This document shows, one piece after another, positions 1 to 10,473 of a stretch of 64,000 nt of DNA. The notes under the pieces were generated by a model. The model ran no database searches, was not told the origin of the DNA, and was given only the letters and a program-made list of their open reading frames with translations. Location of the stretch: NCBI GenBank assembly GCA_963827515.1, contig CAWHBF010000029.1, positions 354,494-418,493 on the forward strand, in the 5' to 3' direction. Numbering within the stretch: position 1 is the stretch's first letter; each line of letters opens with the position of its first letter. The DNA is from JABFSA01 sp963827515. Its GTDB lineage: Bacteria; Acidobacteriota; Vicinamibacteria; Vicinamibacterales; UBA2999. The position numbers and the translations under genes are program-made.

Positions 1-1109
<1,109 letters not shown>

Positions 1110-1117
<8 letters not shown>

Positions 1118-1835
1118 CGGTCTTGCGGCACACGCCGATCCGCACGGGCCCGCTTCCGCCACCGGCTTCGGCGCGGCCGACCACGCGCACCATCCGGCGC
1201 TCCAGCATCAATTTCAGACACTGGATCAGCAGCACGAGGCATCCACGCTCGGCATGTGGATCTTCCTGGTCACCGAAGTCATGTTCTTCGGCGGCCTGCT
1301 GATGGCCTACTTGCTGTACCGTGTGTGGTACCCCGAGGCCTGGTCGGAAGGCAGCCTCGAGCTCGACATCGTGCTCGGCGGTTTCAACACGGTCGTCCTG
1401 ATCGGCAGCAGCTTGACGATGGCGCTCGGGGTGCGGGCCGCGCAGACCGGTGAGCAGAAGGCGACGGTGCGATGGTTGCTGCTGACGATCGCGCTGGGGC
1501 TGACCTTTCTGGTGGTCAAGGGTTTCGAGTATCACCACAAGTGGGAGCTCAACCACATTCCGGGCCCCAACTTCTCCTTTGAAGGCCCGCACGCCGCGCA
1601 GGTTCAGATCTTTCTCTCCCTGTACTTCGCGCTCACCGGATTGCACGCGCTCCATATGGTGATCGGGTGTGTTCTCATGGGCGTCATTACCTGGATGGCT
1701 CACAAGAAGCGGTTTTCACCTGAGTGGTACACGCCGGTGGAGCTTGCCGGTCTGTACTGGCACTTCGTGGACATCGTCTGGATTTTCCTGTTTCCACTGT
1801 TGTACCTGGTGGACAGGGCGCACCAGTTGGGTTGA
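1110..1835 (+). CDS. ctaE: Cytochrome c oxidase subunit III
   Basis: Seven-helix oxidase subunit that stabilises subunit I and its proton uptake path. The start is TTG at 1110 and overlaps the ctaD stop by 8 bases. The next in-frame ATG lies inside the first helix and would remove the conserved N-terminal segment. A GAGAG stretch sits about 8 bases upstream. Family marks: LGMWIFLVTEVMFF in helix I, the GFEY carboxylate in the third-helix region, GLHALHMVIG, and YWHFVDIVWIFLFPLLYL at the C-terminus. Length is 241 aa, normal for bacterial CtaE with an N-terminal extension. Confidence 0.94.
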
Positions 1836-1839
1836 GGCG

Positions 1840-2223
1840 ATGGCTGGTCACATCTCACCGAAATCGACGTACTACACCATCTTCGGATCGCTCATGGTGC
1901 TGACGGCCATCACCGTGACGATCGCGTTCGTCAACCTTGGGGCGCTGAACTTTCCGGTCGCGCTGTCGATCGCGATTCTGAAGGCGACGCTCGTGATCCT
2001 GTTCTTCATGCACGTGAAGTACAGCAGCCGCCTGACGCAGCTCATCTGCGGCGTGTCGTTCTTCTTCCTGGTGATCCTGTTCGGTCTCACCCTGACCGAC
2101 TACCTGTCACGCGGCTGGTTCGTGGCGCCCGGCGGTACCACGGGCGCGGGCACCCAGGTCAACGTCGGTCCGCCGGCGCCTGTCGAAGGGGCCGCCCAGC
2201 CCGGAGTCGCGCCAGAGCCTTAG
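1840..2223 (+). CDS. ctaF: Cytochrome c oxidase subunit IV
   Basis: Small three-helix accessory subunit of the oxidase, 127 aa. The frame is open further upstream, but the ATG at 1840 has GAGG four bases before it and lies 4 bases after the ctaE stop, so I take it as the start. Predicted helices span about residues 12-34, 38-60 and 66-88. FFMHVKYSS between helices II and III is typical of prokaryotic COX4. The C-terminal tail, rich in Pro, Gly and Ala, is longer than usual and probably unstructured. It is the last gene of the oxidase operon in view. Confidence 0.88.
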   Translation: MAGHISPKSTYYTIFGSLMVLTAITVTIAFVNLGALNFPVALSIAILKATLVILFFMHVKYSSRLTQLICGVSFFFLVILFGLTLTDYLSRGWFVAPGGTTGAGTQVNVGPPAPVEGAAQPGVAPEP

Positions 2224-2305
2224 GCCTGCCCATACAGCGCACTCCTGCGATCCCTCGCGTGCGTTCGCGTCCGATTTCCTGAAAACCCACGGTAAGCTAT
2301 CGGGC

Positions 2306-3172
2306 ATGATTGGTCCGATACGCTCCATATTGTTCGTCCCTGGCACACGCCAGGACAGGTTCGAGAAGGCGATGTCCGCAGGAGCCGACGCCGTCGTCTT
2401 CGATCTCGAAGACAGCGTCGAGGCGGGGCAGAAGGCGAAGGCCCGCGCCCTGGTTGCGGAATTTCTGTCGACCCCGAACGACAAGACGCTTCGCCTCGTG
2501 CGATTCAATGCGGTGCAGACGCCGGAAGGCGAGGCGGACCTCGAGTTCTTCAGCGGAGTGATCGGGTTTGACGGCCTGCTACTGCCAAAGATCGAGAGCG
2601 CCGGTTCCGCCGAGCTTGTGGCGCAGGCCTTCGGTTGGGATGCGGACGCGGGCGCGGTTCCGCCTCTCCTGCTGATGCTCGAGACACCGCGTGCCATACT
2701 TCGCGCCGGCGAGATCGCGATGGCCGACGCACCGGTTGGAGGCCTTCTCCTCGGAGCGGAGGACCTGACCGCCAGTCTCGCGATCGAACGGACGGTGGAC
2801 GGTGAAGAGCTCATGTTTGCTCGCGGACAAGTCGCGATGGCCGCGGCGGCGGTCCGGGCGGACGCGATCGATGCGGTCTTTACGAATCTCCACGACATCG
2901 ACTCGCTCAGACGCGACTGTCAGCGAGCCAGGGGACTGGGCTTTCGCGGCAAGATGGCTATTCACCCCAGACAGGTCGAGATCATCAACGAGGTCTTCAC
3001 GCCGAGTGCCTCCGAGGTGGATCGCGCCACACGCACCATCGCCGCGTATGAAAACGCGCGCGCGGGAGGAGAAGGCGTGATGGCCCTGGAGGGCCTGATG
3101 GTCGAGCTCCCGGTCGTTGAGCGCGCGCGTCGAATTCTTGCCATCGCGGCGGGTCGGCAGCGTGTCGGATGA
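2306..3172 (+). CDS. HpcH/HpaI-CitE family aldolase/lyase
   Basis: TIM-barrel lyase of the CitE group, which cleaves or forms beta-hydroxyacyl-CoA esters such as citramalyl- or malyl-CoA with Mg2+. Family motifs in order: RSILFVPGTR near the N-terminus, VVFDLEDSV with Mg-ligand acidic residues, LPKIESAG, LMLETPRAIL, GAEDLTASL and KMAIHPRQVEIINEVF. Length is 288 aa, as expected. It overlaps the following CoA-transferase by 4 bases, which suggests joint action on one CoA thioester. The pairing recalls itaconate/citramalate-type degradation, but the substrate is inferred, not shown. Upstream spacing to ctaF (82 bases) allows its own promoter. Confidence 0.86.
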   Translation: MIGPIRSILFVPGTRQDRFEKAMSAGADAVVFDLEDSVEAGQKAKARALVAEFLSTPNDKTLRLVRFNAVQTPEGEADLEFFSGVIGFDGLLLPKIESAGSAELVAQAFGWDADAGAVPPLLLMLETPRAILRAGEIAMADAPVGGLLLGAEDLTASLAIERTVDGEELMFARGQVAMAAAAVRADAIDAVFTNLHDIDSLRRDCQRARGLGFRGKMAIHPRQVEIINEVFTPSASEVDRATRTIAAYENARAGGEGVMALEGLMVELPVVERARRILAIAAGRQRVG

Positions 3173-4362
3173 CGGACCGCGGAAAACCTCCGCTGAACGG
3201 CATCACTGTGGTCACGATCGAGCAGGCAGTGGCGGCACCGTTCGCCACCCGGCAACTCGCGGACCTGGGTGCCCGCGTCATCAAGATTGAACGACCGGAC
3301 GGAGGTGACTTCGCGCGAGCGTACGACACCACCACGAACGGGCTCTCCAGCCATTTCGTCTGGCTCAACCGATCGAAGCAATCGCTGACGCTCAATCTCA
3401 AGCAGCCGGTGGCCCTTGGCGTTGTGCACCAGCTGCTGGATCGTGCCGACGTCTTCGTACAGAACCTTGGGCCCGGCGCCGCCGAGCGTCTTGGAATCGG
3501 ATCAGCTGCGCTACGCGCACGGTACCCTCGGCTGATCGTCTGTAACGTGTCAGGGTTCGGCACCTCGGGTCCGTACGCGTCAAAGAAGGCCTACGACCTG
3601 CTCGTGCAGGGCGAGGCCGGTCTCGTCTCCATTACTGGACCCGACGCGACTCCGAGTCGGGTCGGCATCTCTCTCGCTGACATTTCGGCCGGCATGTATG
3701 CCTACTCCGCTGTCCTGACCGCGCTGTTGGCGCGCCGCGACACCGATCGCGGAACCGTCCTCGACATCTCCCTCTTTGACTCCCTCGCGGAGTGGATGGG
3801 GTTCCCGATGTACCACACGGCGTACAGCGGGCACTCACTGCCACGCAGCGGACCGCATCATGCATCGATCGCGCCCTACGGCCCGTTCGGCAGCGGCGAT
3901 GGCAGGCATGTGATCCTGGCTGTCCAGAACGACCGGGAATGGGTGCGTTTCTGTGGTGAGGTTCTACAACGCGCGGAGCTCACACATGACGAGCGATATC
4001 GCACGAACGAGCTGCGCGTTCAGCATCGGCCGGCACTGCACGAGATGATCGACGACGTGCTGGGGCGCTTGTCGACCGAAGAGGTCATCGATCGTCTCGA
4101 AACCGCGGGGATTGCGTACTCGCGCATGAACACGGTGCCCGAGTTCCTCGAGCATCCCCAGCTGACCGCCCGCGGCCGCTGGACGGAGATTGGTTCCGAG
4201 GTTGGTCCGCTGCGCGCGCTCCGGCCGCCGGTGGAGATCGAGGGCGTCGAGCCGGTCATGGGTGACGTGCCGGCGCTCGGCCAGCACACCACGTCGATCC
4301 TGGAGGAGCTCGGCGTCGATCGCCATACGATCGCCGCCTGGAAGAGCGCGGGAACGATCTGA
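3169..4362 (+). CDS. Family III CoA-transferase (CaiB/BaiF)
   Basis: Transfers CoA between carboxylic acids through an enzyme-bound mixed anhydride. The N-terminus (TIEQAVAAPFATRQLADLGA followed by VIKIERPDGGD) is the classic class III signature. The likely catalytic aspartate is Asp171 in SLADISAGM, matching Asp169 of formyl-CoA transferase. GFGTSGPYA lies about residues 129-137. Length is 397 aa, full for the family. Its ATGA overlap with the CitE-like lyase upstream suggests that it activates the acid which the lyase then splits. The donor and acceptor acids cannot be read from sequence. Confidence 0.9.
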   Translation: MTDRGKPPLNGITVVTIEQAVAAPFATRQLADLGARVIKIERPDGGDFARAYDTTTNGLSSHFVWLNRSKQSLTLNLKQPVALGVVHQLLDRADVFVQNLGPGAAERLGIGSAALRARYPRLIVCNVSGFGTSGPYASKKAYDLLVQGEAGLVSITGPDATPSRVGISLADISAGMYAYSAVLTALLARRDTDRGTVLDISLFDSLAEWMGFPMYHTAYSGHSLPRSGPHHASIAPYGPFGSGDGRHVILAVQNDREWVRFCGEVLQRAELTHDERYRTNELRVQHRPALHEMIDDVLGRLSTEEVIDRLETAGIAYSRMNTVPEFLEHPQLTARGRWTEIGSEVGPLRALRPPVEIEGVEPVMGDVPALGQHTTSILEELGVDRHTIAAWKSAGTI

Positions 4363-4368
4363 TTCGAC

Positions 4369-4830
4369 TCAACGGAAATGGACCCAGGTCACACCCGGGT
4401 TCACCGGATCGAGACGAAACGCCGCGACCACGGGCATGGACGCGAGGTGACGATGGACCGCGTCCCTGACGCGCCCTGAACCTTTGCCGTGAATCACCTC
4501 TAGTCGATCGGCGCCTCGCAGCAGCGACCGGTCGATCTCATCGGTGAGGCGGGCAAGCGCTTCTTCGACGATGAGCCCGTGTAGGTCGAGCCGACCGGCT
4601 GGCGCGACGTGCCCGCGATCTTCCTCAGTGTGTCTTGGCCGGGCAGGCTTGCTTCTGCTGGCCTTCGTCCTTCCCGAGTCCTTCTGGGTGTCGAGATCCT
4701 CCTCCCGGCACCACATCGTCACCCCCTCGATGCGCAGCTGGTAGCGGCCATCGCGGCCGATCGCGATGATGTCGCCACGCTTGTTTCCAAGCGCGCGAAC
4801 GATAGCCGCGTCACCAATGGAAAAGGGCAT
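4369..4830 (-). CDS. Smr-domain protein
   Basis: A 153-aa protein ending in an Smr (small MutS-related) domain, a nuclease-like or nucleic-acid-binding fold. The domain spans about residues 80-150 and has both hallmark motifs, LDLHG near residue 82 and IHGKGSG near residue 113. The N-terminal 45 residues (FSIGDAAIVRALGNKRGDI) resemble the small beta domain that precedes Smr in MutS2, joined by a charged linker. It is therefore like a free-standing MutS2 tail without the ATPase. The gene points away from the nitrilase with only 19 bases between starts, so each start region covers the other's promoter. Confidence 0.85.
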   Translation of the reverse strand: MPFSIGDAAIVRALGNKRGDIIAIGRDGRYQLRIEGVTMWCREEDLDTQKDSGRTKASRSKPARPRHTEEDRGHVAPAGRLDLHGLIVEEALARLTDEIDRSLLRGADRLEVIHGKGSGRVRDAVHRHLASMPVVAAFRLDPVNPGVTWVHFR

Positions 4831-4849
4831 CAGGTATTATCGGATCCCC

Positions 4850-5851
4850 ATGGCGCACGAGGGCGGACGAGGGTCCGTGTCGTCTCCGGCACGCGTCGCC
4901 GTCGTGCAGGCGGCCCCTGTGGCGTTTGACGTCGCACGGACGCTCGAAAAGGTCAGCGATCTCGCCGCGGATGCGAGCCGTCGCGGAGCTCGCCTGACTC
5001 TCTTTCCAGAGGCGTTCGTGTCTGCCTACCCGCGCGGTCTCGATTTCGGCGCGGTGGTCGGGTCGCGAAGCCCAGAGGGGCGTGAGCAGTTTCGGATCTT
5101 CCATGACAGCGCTATCGACGTTCCCGGTCAGGACGTCGATCGACTTGCCGCCATCGCCCACGCCGCCCGCATGCACCTGGTCATCGGCGTCATCGAGCGC
5201 GACCGCGGCACGCTGTACTGCACGGTCCTGTTCTTGGGGCCGGATGGACGCCTGGCCGGGAAACATCGGAAGGTGATGCCCACGGGCAGCGAACGACTGA
5301 TCTGGGGTTTCGGCGACGGGTCCACGATGCCCGTGATCGAGACCGACATCGGCCGCGTCGGCGCCGTGATCTGCTGGGAGAACTACATGCCGCTCCTTCG
5401 CGCGGCGATGTATGCCAAAGGCATCGAGATCTACTGTGCACCAACAGCTGATGGCCGCGACACCTGGTTGCCCACGATGCGGCATGTCGCGCAAGAGGGC
5501 CGCTGTTTTGTGCTGTCGGCCAATCAGTTCGCGCGCCGGCGCGATTATCCGGCCGACTACCAGACGGCGTTTGGAGACGCACCCGACACGATTCTGTCGC
5601 GCGGCGGCAGCTGCATCATTGGCCCGCTGGGACAGGTGCTCGCGGGTGCTGATTTTGAGGATGAGACAATTCTGACTGCCGACATCGACCTCGACGACCT
5701 CACTCGCGCCCGACAGGACTTCGACCCGGTGGGTCACTACGCGAGGCCCGACCTCTTCCAACTCCACGTTGACGAGACATCCCGATCGCCGGTCATGTTC
5801 CACAACGCTGCGTCCGCCGCGGTCACTCCCGATTCCGATCGGAAAGAATGA
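4850..5851 (+). CDS. Nitrilase (C-N hydrolase superfamily)
   Basis: Hydrolyses nitriles to carboxylic acids and ammonia, probably in the cytoplasm. The Glu-Lys-Cys triad is visible: Glu54 in LFPEAFVSAYPRG, Lys141 in GKHRKVMPTGSER and Cys175 in AVICWENYMPLLR. The HRKVMPTGSER and CWENYMP contexts are those of true branch-1 nitrilases rather than amidases. The frame is open 28 codons further upstream, but that stretch lies inside the divergent Smr gene, so I chose the ATG at 4850. The encoded protein is 333 aa. Its stop overlaps the next gene in an ATGA arrangement, which implies translational coupling with the outer-membrane protein that follows. Confidence 0.9.
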   Translation: MAHEGGRGSVSSPARVAVVQAAPVAFDVARTLEKVSDLAADASRRGARLTLFPEAFVSAYPRGLDFGAVVGSRSPEGREQFRIFHDSAIDVPGQDVDRLAAIAHAARMHLVIGVIERDRGTLYCTVLFLGPDGRLAGKHRKVMPTGSERLIWGFGDGSTMPVIETDIGRVGAVICWENYMPLLRAAMYAKGIEIYCAPTADGRDTWLPTMRHVAQEGRCFVLSANQFARRRDYPADYQTAFGDAPDTILSRGGSCIIGPLGQVLAGADFEDETILTADIDLDDLTRARQDFDPVGHYARPDLFQLHVDETSRSPVMFHNAASAAVTPDSDRKE

Positions 5852-8038
5852 CAGGGCTCACGGTGAAGGGAGCCGGCGTGCGGGGATTGGTGTGGCGAGC
5901 GGCGATCTCCATTTTGACCATCGGAACCCCGACGTTCGTTGTTGCGCAGGAGGTGGCGACGCCGGCGCTGCGGACTGGCAGCGGCGCGGAAACGATTCGC
6001 CTCGATGGGATTCTGGACGAGGCTGCCTGGAGCGCCGCCGAGACGACAGGGGCCTTTGCTCAGACGGACCCGAGCGAGGGGGCACCGGCAACGTTCCCGA
6101 CCACGGTGCGCGTGTTGGCCGGCAGGAAAACCCTTGTCATTGGCATCATATGCAGCGATGCCGATCCGACGGGGATCGTCAGCTTCAACGTCAGACGCGA
6201 CGCGCCCCTTGGGCAGGAGGATCATGTGCGCATCGTCCTGGGCCCGTTTCAGGATGGTCGGTCCGGATACGTGTTCGCCGTCAATCCGAACGGTGCTCGC
6301 TACGATGGCGTGGTCAACGCGAGCGGCGAGAACGAGAACGCCGAATGGGATGCTATCTGGGAGGCTGAAACCGCTCGCGGGAATGACGGTTGGAGCGCTG
6401 AGATCCGCATCCCAATCGATTCCCTGAGCTTCAGGCCGGAACTGCGCGAGTGGCATCTCAACATTGAGCGCCGCGTGCAGAGGCTGCAGGAAGTCGATCG
6501 CTGGGCGTCGCCGGTGCGACAGGTACAGGCTCACGCAGACCAGTCGCGCAGGGTTGCTGACAGAGATCCCAGACTTCGCGCTGGGTCGAGGCCTGAGCGT
6601 TCGGCCAAGCATCACCACGGGTGGGGGGGTTCCGACGCGCGCTGCCTCCGTTGAGGGCGAGTTCCGTCCGAGTCTCGACGTCACGCAGCGCCTGGGTTCC
6701 AACGTCACCGCCTCGTTCACGTCGTTCACCGATTTCGCTGAGACGGAAGTCGATACACGTCAGACGAACCTGACGCGGTTCCCCCTGCTCTTCCCGGAGA
6801 AGCGGACGTTTTTTCTCGAAGGCGTGGACATCTTCCAGTTCGGTCCCCCCGTCAACAACGACATGATTCCGTACTTCAGCCGGCGCATCGGCCTCGTGGG
6901 TGGCAGCGAAGTGCCGATTCTTGTCGGAGGGAAGGTCAACGGGCGCGTGTCCAGCACCAACTTCGCAGGTATCGTCGTGACCACCGATGAGGAGCCGGGC
7001 GTGGTCGCCGAACGCACCACGATGGCCGTGGCGCGGGTCAAACAGAACCTCTGGCGCGAGTCCTACATCGGGTTCCTGGCCACCGCAGGCGACCCGCTCG
7101 GACGCAGTGGCAGCTGGTTGAGCGGAGTGGACTTCACGTACAGCACCACGAGTTTTCTCGGGAACAAGAACTTCTCGGTGAGTGCATGGGCGGTCGCGAC
7201 CGGTCGCGAGGGCTTGCGCGGCGACACCACGGCCTACGCGGCCAAGATCGACTATCCGAATGACAAATGGGACATGCGTTTCTGGTACCGGCGTATTGGG
7301 GCTGATTTCGATCCCTCGATCGGTTTCGTCCCGCGTCGTGCGATGCAGCGCTTGAATCCCGCGATCTCAAATCGGACGCGCTTCTCCAGCGGCCCGGTTC
7401 AGGATGTGAGCCACGGCGTGAATCCCTACATCACGCTGGACCTGGATGGGCGGTGGGAGAGTCTGGATTCGCCCATCCAGTCGGTCTGGCGATTTCGAAG
7501 CGGCGATCGTGTTCAGGCGGTCGTCACGCCCGCCGGCGATCGTCCGGTACAACCCTTCCAAATCTCTCCGGGTGTCATTGTCCCGCCAGGCAGCTACACC
7601 TGGGTCCGCCGGAACCTGGGCTTCACCACCGCGCAGAAGCGGCGTCTCTACACATCGGTCGGGTGGACGACCGGGTCGTTCTATGACGGGGAGCTGACAC
7701 AATGGGACCTGACCGTGGTGTGGAACCCCACCGCGCTCTACACCGTGGAGTTGAACGCCGAGCGCAACGAGGGAGACCTGACAGGCGGACAGTTCACGCA
7801 GAATGTGCTGGGCACACGGCTGCGCATCAACGTGTCGCCGGATCTGTCGATTGCCACCTACGCCCAGTACGACACCGAGAGCAAGCTCGTGGGCATCAAC
7901 TCGCGGTTGCGGTGGACGTTTCTCCCTGTGGCCGATCTATTCGTGGTCTACAACCACAACGTGCGCTCGACGCTGGACCGTTGGGCGCTCGAGTCGAATC
8001 AGCTGCTGATCAAGCTGCAGTACGCGTGGAGGATGTGA
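5848..8038 (+). CDS. DUF5916 protein with CBM9-like N-domain (frameshifted at ~6523)
   Basis: Secreted, probably outer-membrane protein of about 729 aa. A signal peptide ends near VVAQ at residue 36. Residues about 50-200 form a carbohydrate-binding-family-9-like sandwich (IRLDGILDEAAWSAA). The rest is the DUF5916 region, predicted to be a beta-barrel. The frame changes from 1 to 2 between codons for RQ and YRLTQT. Removing one base near 6523 restores a continuous protein, and the total length leaves a remainder of one base, consistent with one insertion. It overlaps the nitrilase stop by 4 bases. Function is unknown; family members are thought to be glycan- or surface-related. Confidence 0.82.
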
Positions 8039-8152
8039 GCGCACGGCACCACATGTTTGCCTTGTCGTTACCCGAGAGTCATAGAGAGATTACCGCGGTC
8101 TGGTCAAATCCCCGGAGACGGCCATTCTGGAGCCGCAGAGCGTGGGGGAGAC

Positions 8153-9288
8153 ATGATCAGAGAGACGCTGGCGTGGTGGGACTGGAAAGGGATTGGGGGC
8201 GGCGTCGCGAGCATCGGTGCGACAGCGATCGTCGTAGCGGTCGGAGCAAGCTCTCTGGTCGGCGCGCAAACCGGTAACGGCCGCGTGGATCAAGCCAATC
8301 GCAGCGGGTGGAGTCCCTATGCGATCGGATTGTGGGGGGACCTCCCGTACTCGCCGGCTCAGGAGACGGTTGGCGTTCCGAACTTGATTGCTGACATGAA
8401 TGCCCAGCGTCTGGCTTTCAGCGTGCACGACGGGGATCTCAAGCAGGGCTCGAACAGCCCGTGCGACGCAGCGCTGTACCAGCGATCCTTGGGTACTTCA
8501 ACTCGCTGGAAGCGCCCGCGATGTTTACGCCGGGCGACAACGATTGGACGGATTGCGACCGCCCTTCGAACGGAGGGTTCCCGTCCCTGGGAAGACTCGA
8601 CCTCGAGCGCGAGGTGTTTTTCAGCACGCCGTATTCGCTTGGTCAGATCCAGTTGCCGCAGGACGTCCAGATGGAACCGCTCTGCCTCGGCTTGGGGGGA
8701 TTCGTCCCGTGCGTGGAGAACCGGAGGTGGAGTCTGCGAGGAGTCACCTACGCGACCCTCAACATCCAGGGCTCGTGCAACAACCTGTGCGATACGGATC
8801 CCGATCCGGACGAGTATGCCGCTCGCAATGACGCGGTCATTCAGTGGATGCAGGAGACGTTTGAGGAAGCCGAGGCCCGCGGTTCAGCCGCGGTGATGCT
8901 GATCGCACAGGCAAATCCGGGGTGGGACTTGTCGGATCCGACTCGCGCCCCGATTCGCGACCCACGCACGCTGGCACAGGCGGATGCGTTGCCCGACGGC
9001 TTTCAGGAGTTTCTCCTCGCTCTCCGCGAAGAGGTGGTTCGATTCGGCAAGCCGGTGGCGTACGTCCACGGAGACTCCCACTACTTCCGGATCGACAGGC
9101 CCTTTCAGGATGCGCAGGGTCGCAGGCTCGAAAACTTCACGCGTGTCGAAACGTTCGGCAACAACCCCGCCAACGGGAACAACGATGTGCAGTGGGTCAA
9201 GGTGAATGTCGACGCCCGCACGCGGGAGGTCTTCGCGTACCAGGTGCAAATTGTTCCGGGCAACCGGACGGCGGTCCCAGCCCCATAG
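8153..9288 (+). CDS. Secreted metallophosphoesterase-like protein (frameshifted near 8485)
   Basis: About 378 aa. The start ATG at 8153 has a strong GGGGGAG seven bases upstream. A hydrophobic segment at residues 20-42 ends in VGAQ and is a signal peptide. Metal-site motifs of calcineurin-like phosphoesterases follow: GLWGDLPYS, HDGDLKQG, TPGDNDWTDC and, near the C-terminus, YVHGDSHYF. The frame moves from 2 to 1 near 8485, between CDAALYQR and LGYFNSLEAP. One missing base explains it. The substrate is unknown. DUF5916 lies 114 bases upstream on the same strand. Confidence 0.8.
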
Positions 9289-9307
9289 CACGCCGGACCA
9301 ATCGGGC

Positions 9308-10471
9308 TCAGCCCATCAGGTGGTAGGCGCCCGACACCGCGCCGGATGAGGGGAAGACGCGGTCTGCCTGCGCAGGTGTCAGATCGAAGGTGCCGGCGAT
9401 GGCGGCCTTCAGGACGGCGCGTGTATCCAGCGTCGGTTTGAGATCCCGTCCTTCGAACAGCGCGGTGGTCGCCAGCCCAGGCCAATCGGAGAAGACGGTT
9501 GAGCGCGCCACCTTTGGGCCGATCAGGAAGCCGGCACCTGCGGTCCCATGATCCGTCCCGCGAGTCCCGTTGGGCCGGGCGGTCCGTCCGAATTCGGTCA
9601 TGACCACAACAGTGGTATTGGCCCAGGCGGTTCCCATTTCGGTTCGAAACGTCACGAGCCCCTCGGCGAGCTGCCCGAGCAAGCGATCCAGCGCCCCACC
9701 GACCAGCCCCTGATTCGCGTGGGTGTCCCAGCCGCTGAACTCGACCGCCGCGATGTTGGGGCCCCTGTCCTCCCGCAGAATGCGCGCCGCCGCAGTCATC
9801 AGCGGCGTCACGCCGCCGCGCCGCGCGCCTTGACCGGCCATCGGCTCTTCTCCGATGGTCGCTTGTTGCTGGATCGCCGCTTCGAATCGGCCGTGCAGAA
9901 CGCTGTCTGCTCGGTAGAGCACTGACAGCCGATCGAGATATCCGTCATCCACGACACCGAGCTGGGTGGGTGACCAGGTGCGCACGTCCACCGGGCCCGA
10001 CATGGAGCGGGGAAGCCCAGACGCGATCGCGATCCCAGATCGTTCGCCCGGCATCACCTGCAGAAGGCGGTTCAGCCATCCATCGGCTGATCCCATCGGC
10101 CGATCGATGCCGGTTTCCAGGATCGCCTGGCCGTCGAAGTGGCTTCGCGTGCGATAGGGAATCGCCATCGCATGCAGGACGACCAGTTCCTCCTGTGCCC
10201 ACAGTTCGCGGAGCGGCGCAAGGCCGGGGGCCAGTGCGAATTCGTCGTCGAGCGCGATCAGGTCCGAGTCCTCGAACGCCAGACCGCCTCGCAGGGACCG
10301 ATAGTCGGGATCGCCGTAGGGGATCACGGCAGCAAGGCCATCGAATCCGCCACGGAGCAGCACGAATACAAACCGGCCGTTCTGTCGGACCTGAGCAAAG
10401 GTGACGCGAGGCAGACCGAACGTGGCGATCCCGCCCAGGCACATGTGTCTCACGAATGTCCGACGGTCCAT
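9308..10471 (-). CDS. DUF1501 family secreted protein
   Basis: Exported protein of the alkaline-phosphatase-like DUF1501 family, 387 aa. It starts MDRRTFVRHMCLGG, a twin-arginine-type leader. In-frame ATG and GTG codons exist 6 and 12 bases upstream, but GTGGAG sits six bases before the ATG at 10471, which decides the start. Conserved pieces include FVLLRGGFDGLAAVIPYGDP, SHFDGQAILETG, VEFSGWDTHANQG and VMTEFGRTARPNGTRGTDHG. It directly follows a DUF1800 gene, and the two are almost always paired. Their joint function is unknown. The partner stop and this start region touch, so translation is probably coupled. Confidence 0.9.
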   Translation of the reverse strand: MDRRTFVRHMCLGGIATFGLPRVTFAQVRQNGRFVFVLLRGGFDGLAAVIPYGDPDYRSLRGGLAFEDSDLIALDDEFALAPGLAPLRELWAQEELVVLHAMAIPYRTRSHFDGQAILETGIDRPMGSADGWLNRLLQVMPGERSGIAIASGLPRSMSGPVDVRTWSPTQLGVVDDGYLDRLSVLYRADSVLHGRFEAAIQQQATIGEEPMAGQGARRGGVTPLMTAAARILREDRGPNIAAVEFSGWDTHANQGLVGGALDRLLGQLAEGLVTFRTEMGTAWANTTVVVMTEFGRTARPNGTRGTDHGTAGAGFLIGPKVARSTVFSDWPGLATTALFEGRDLKPTLDTRAVLKAAIAGTFDLTPAQADRVFPSSGAVSGAYHLMG

Positions 10472-10473
10472 GA

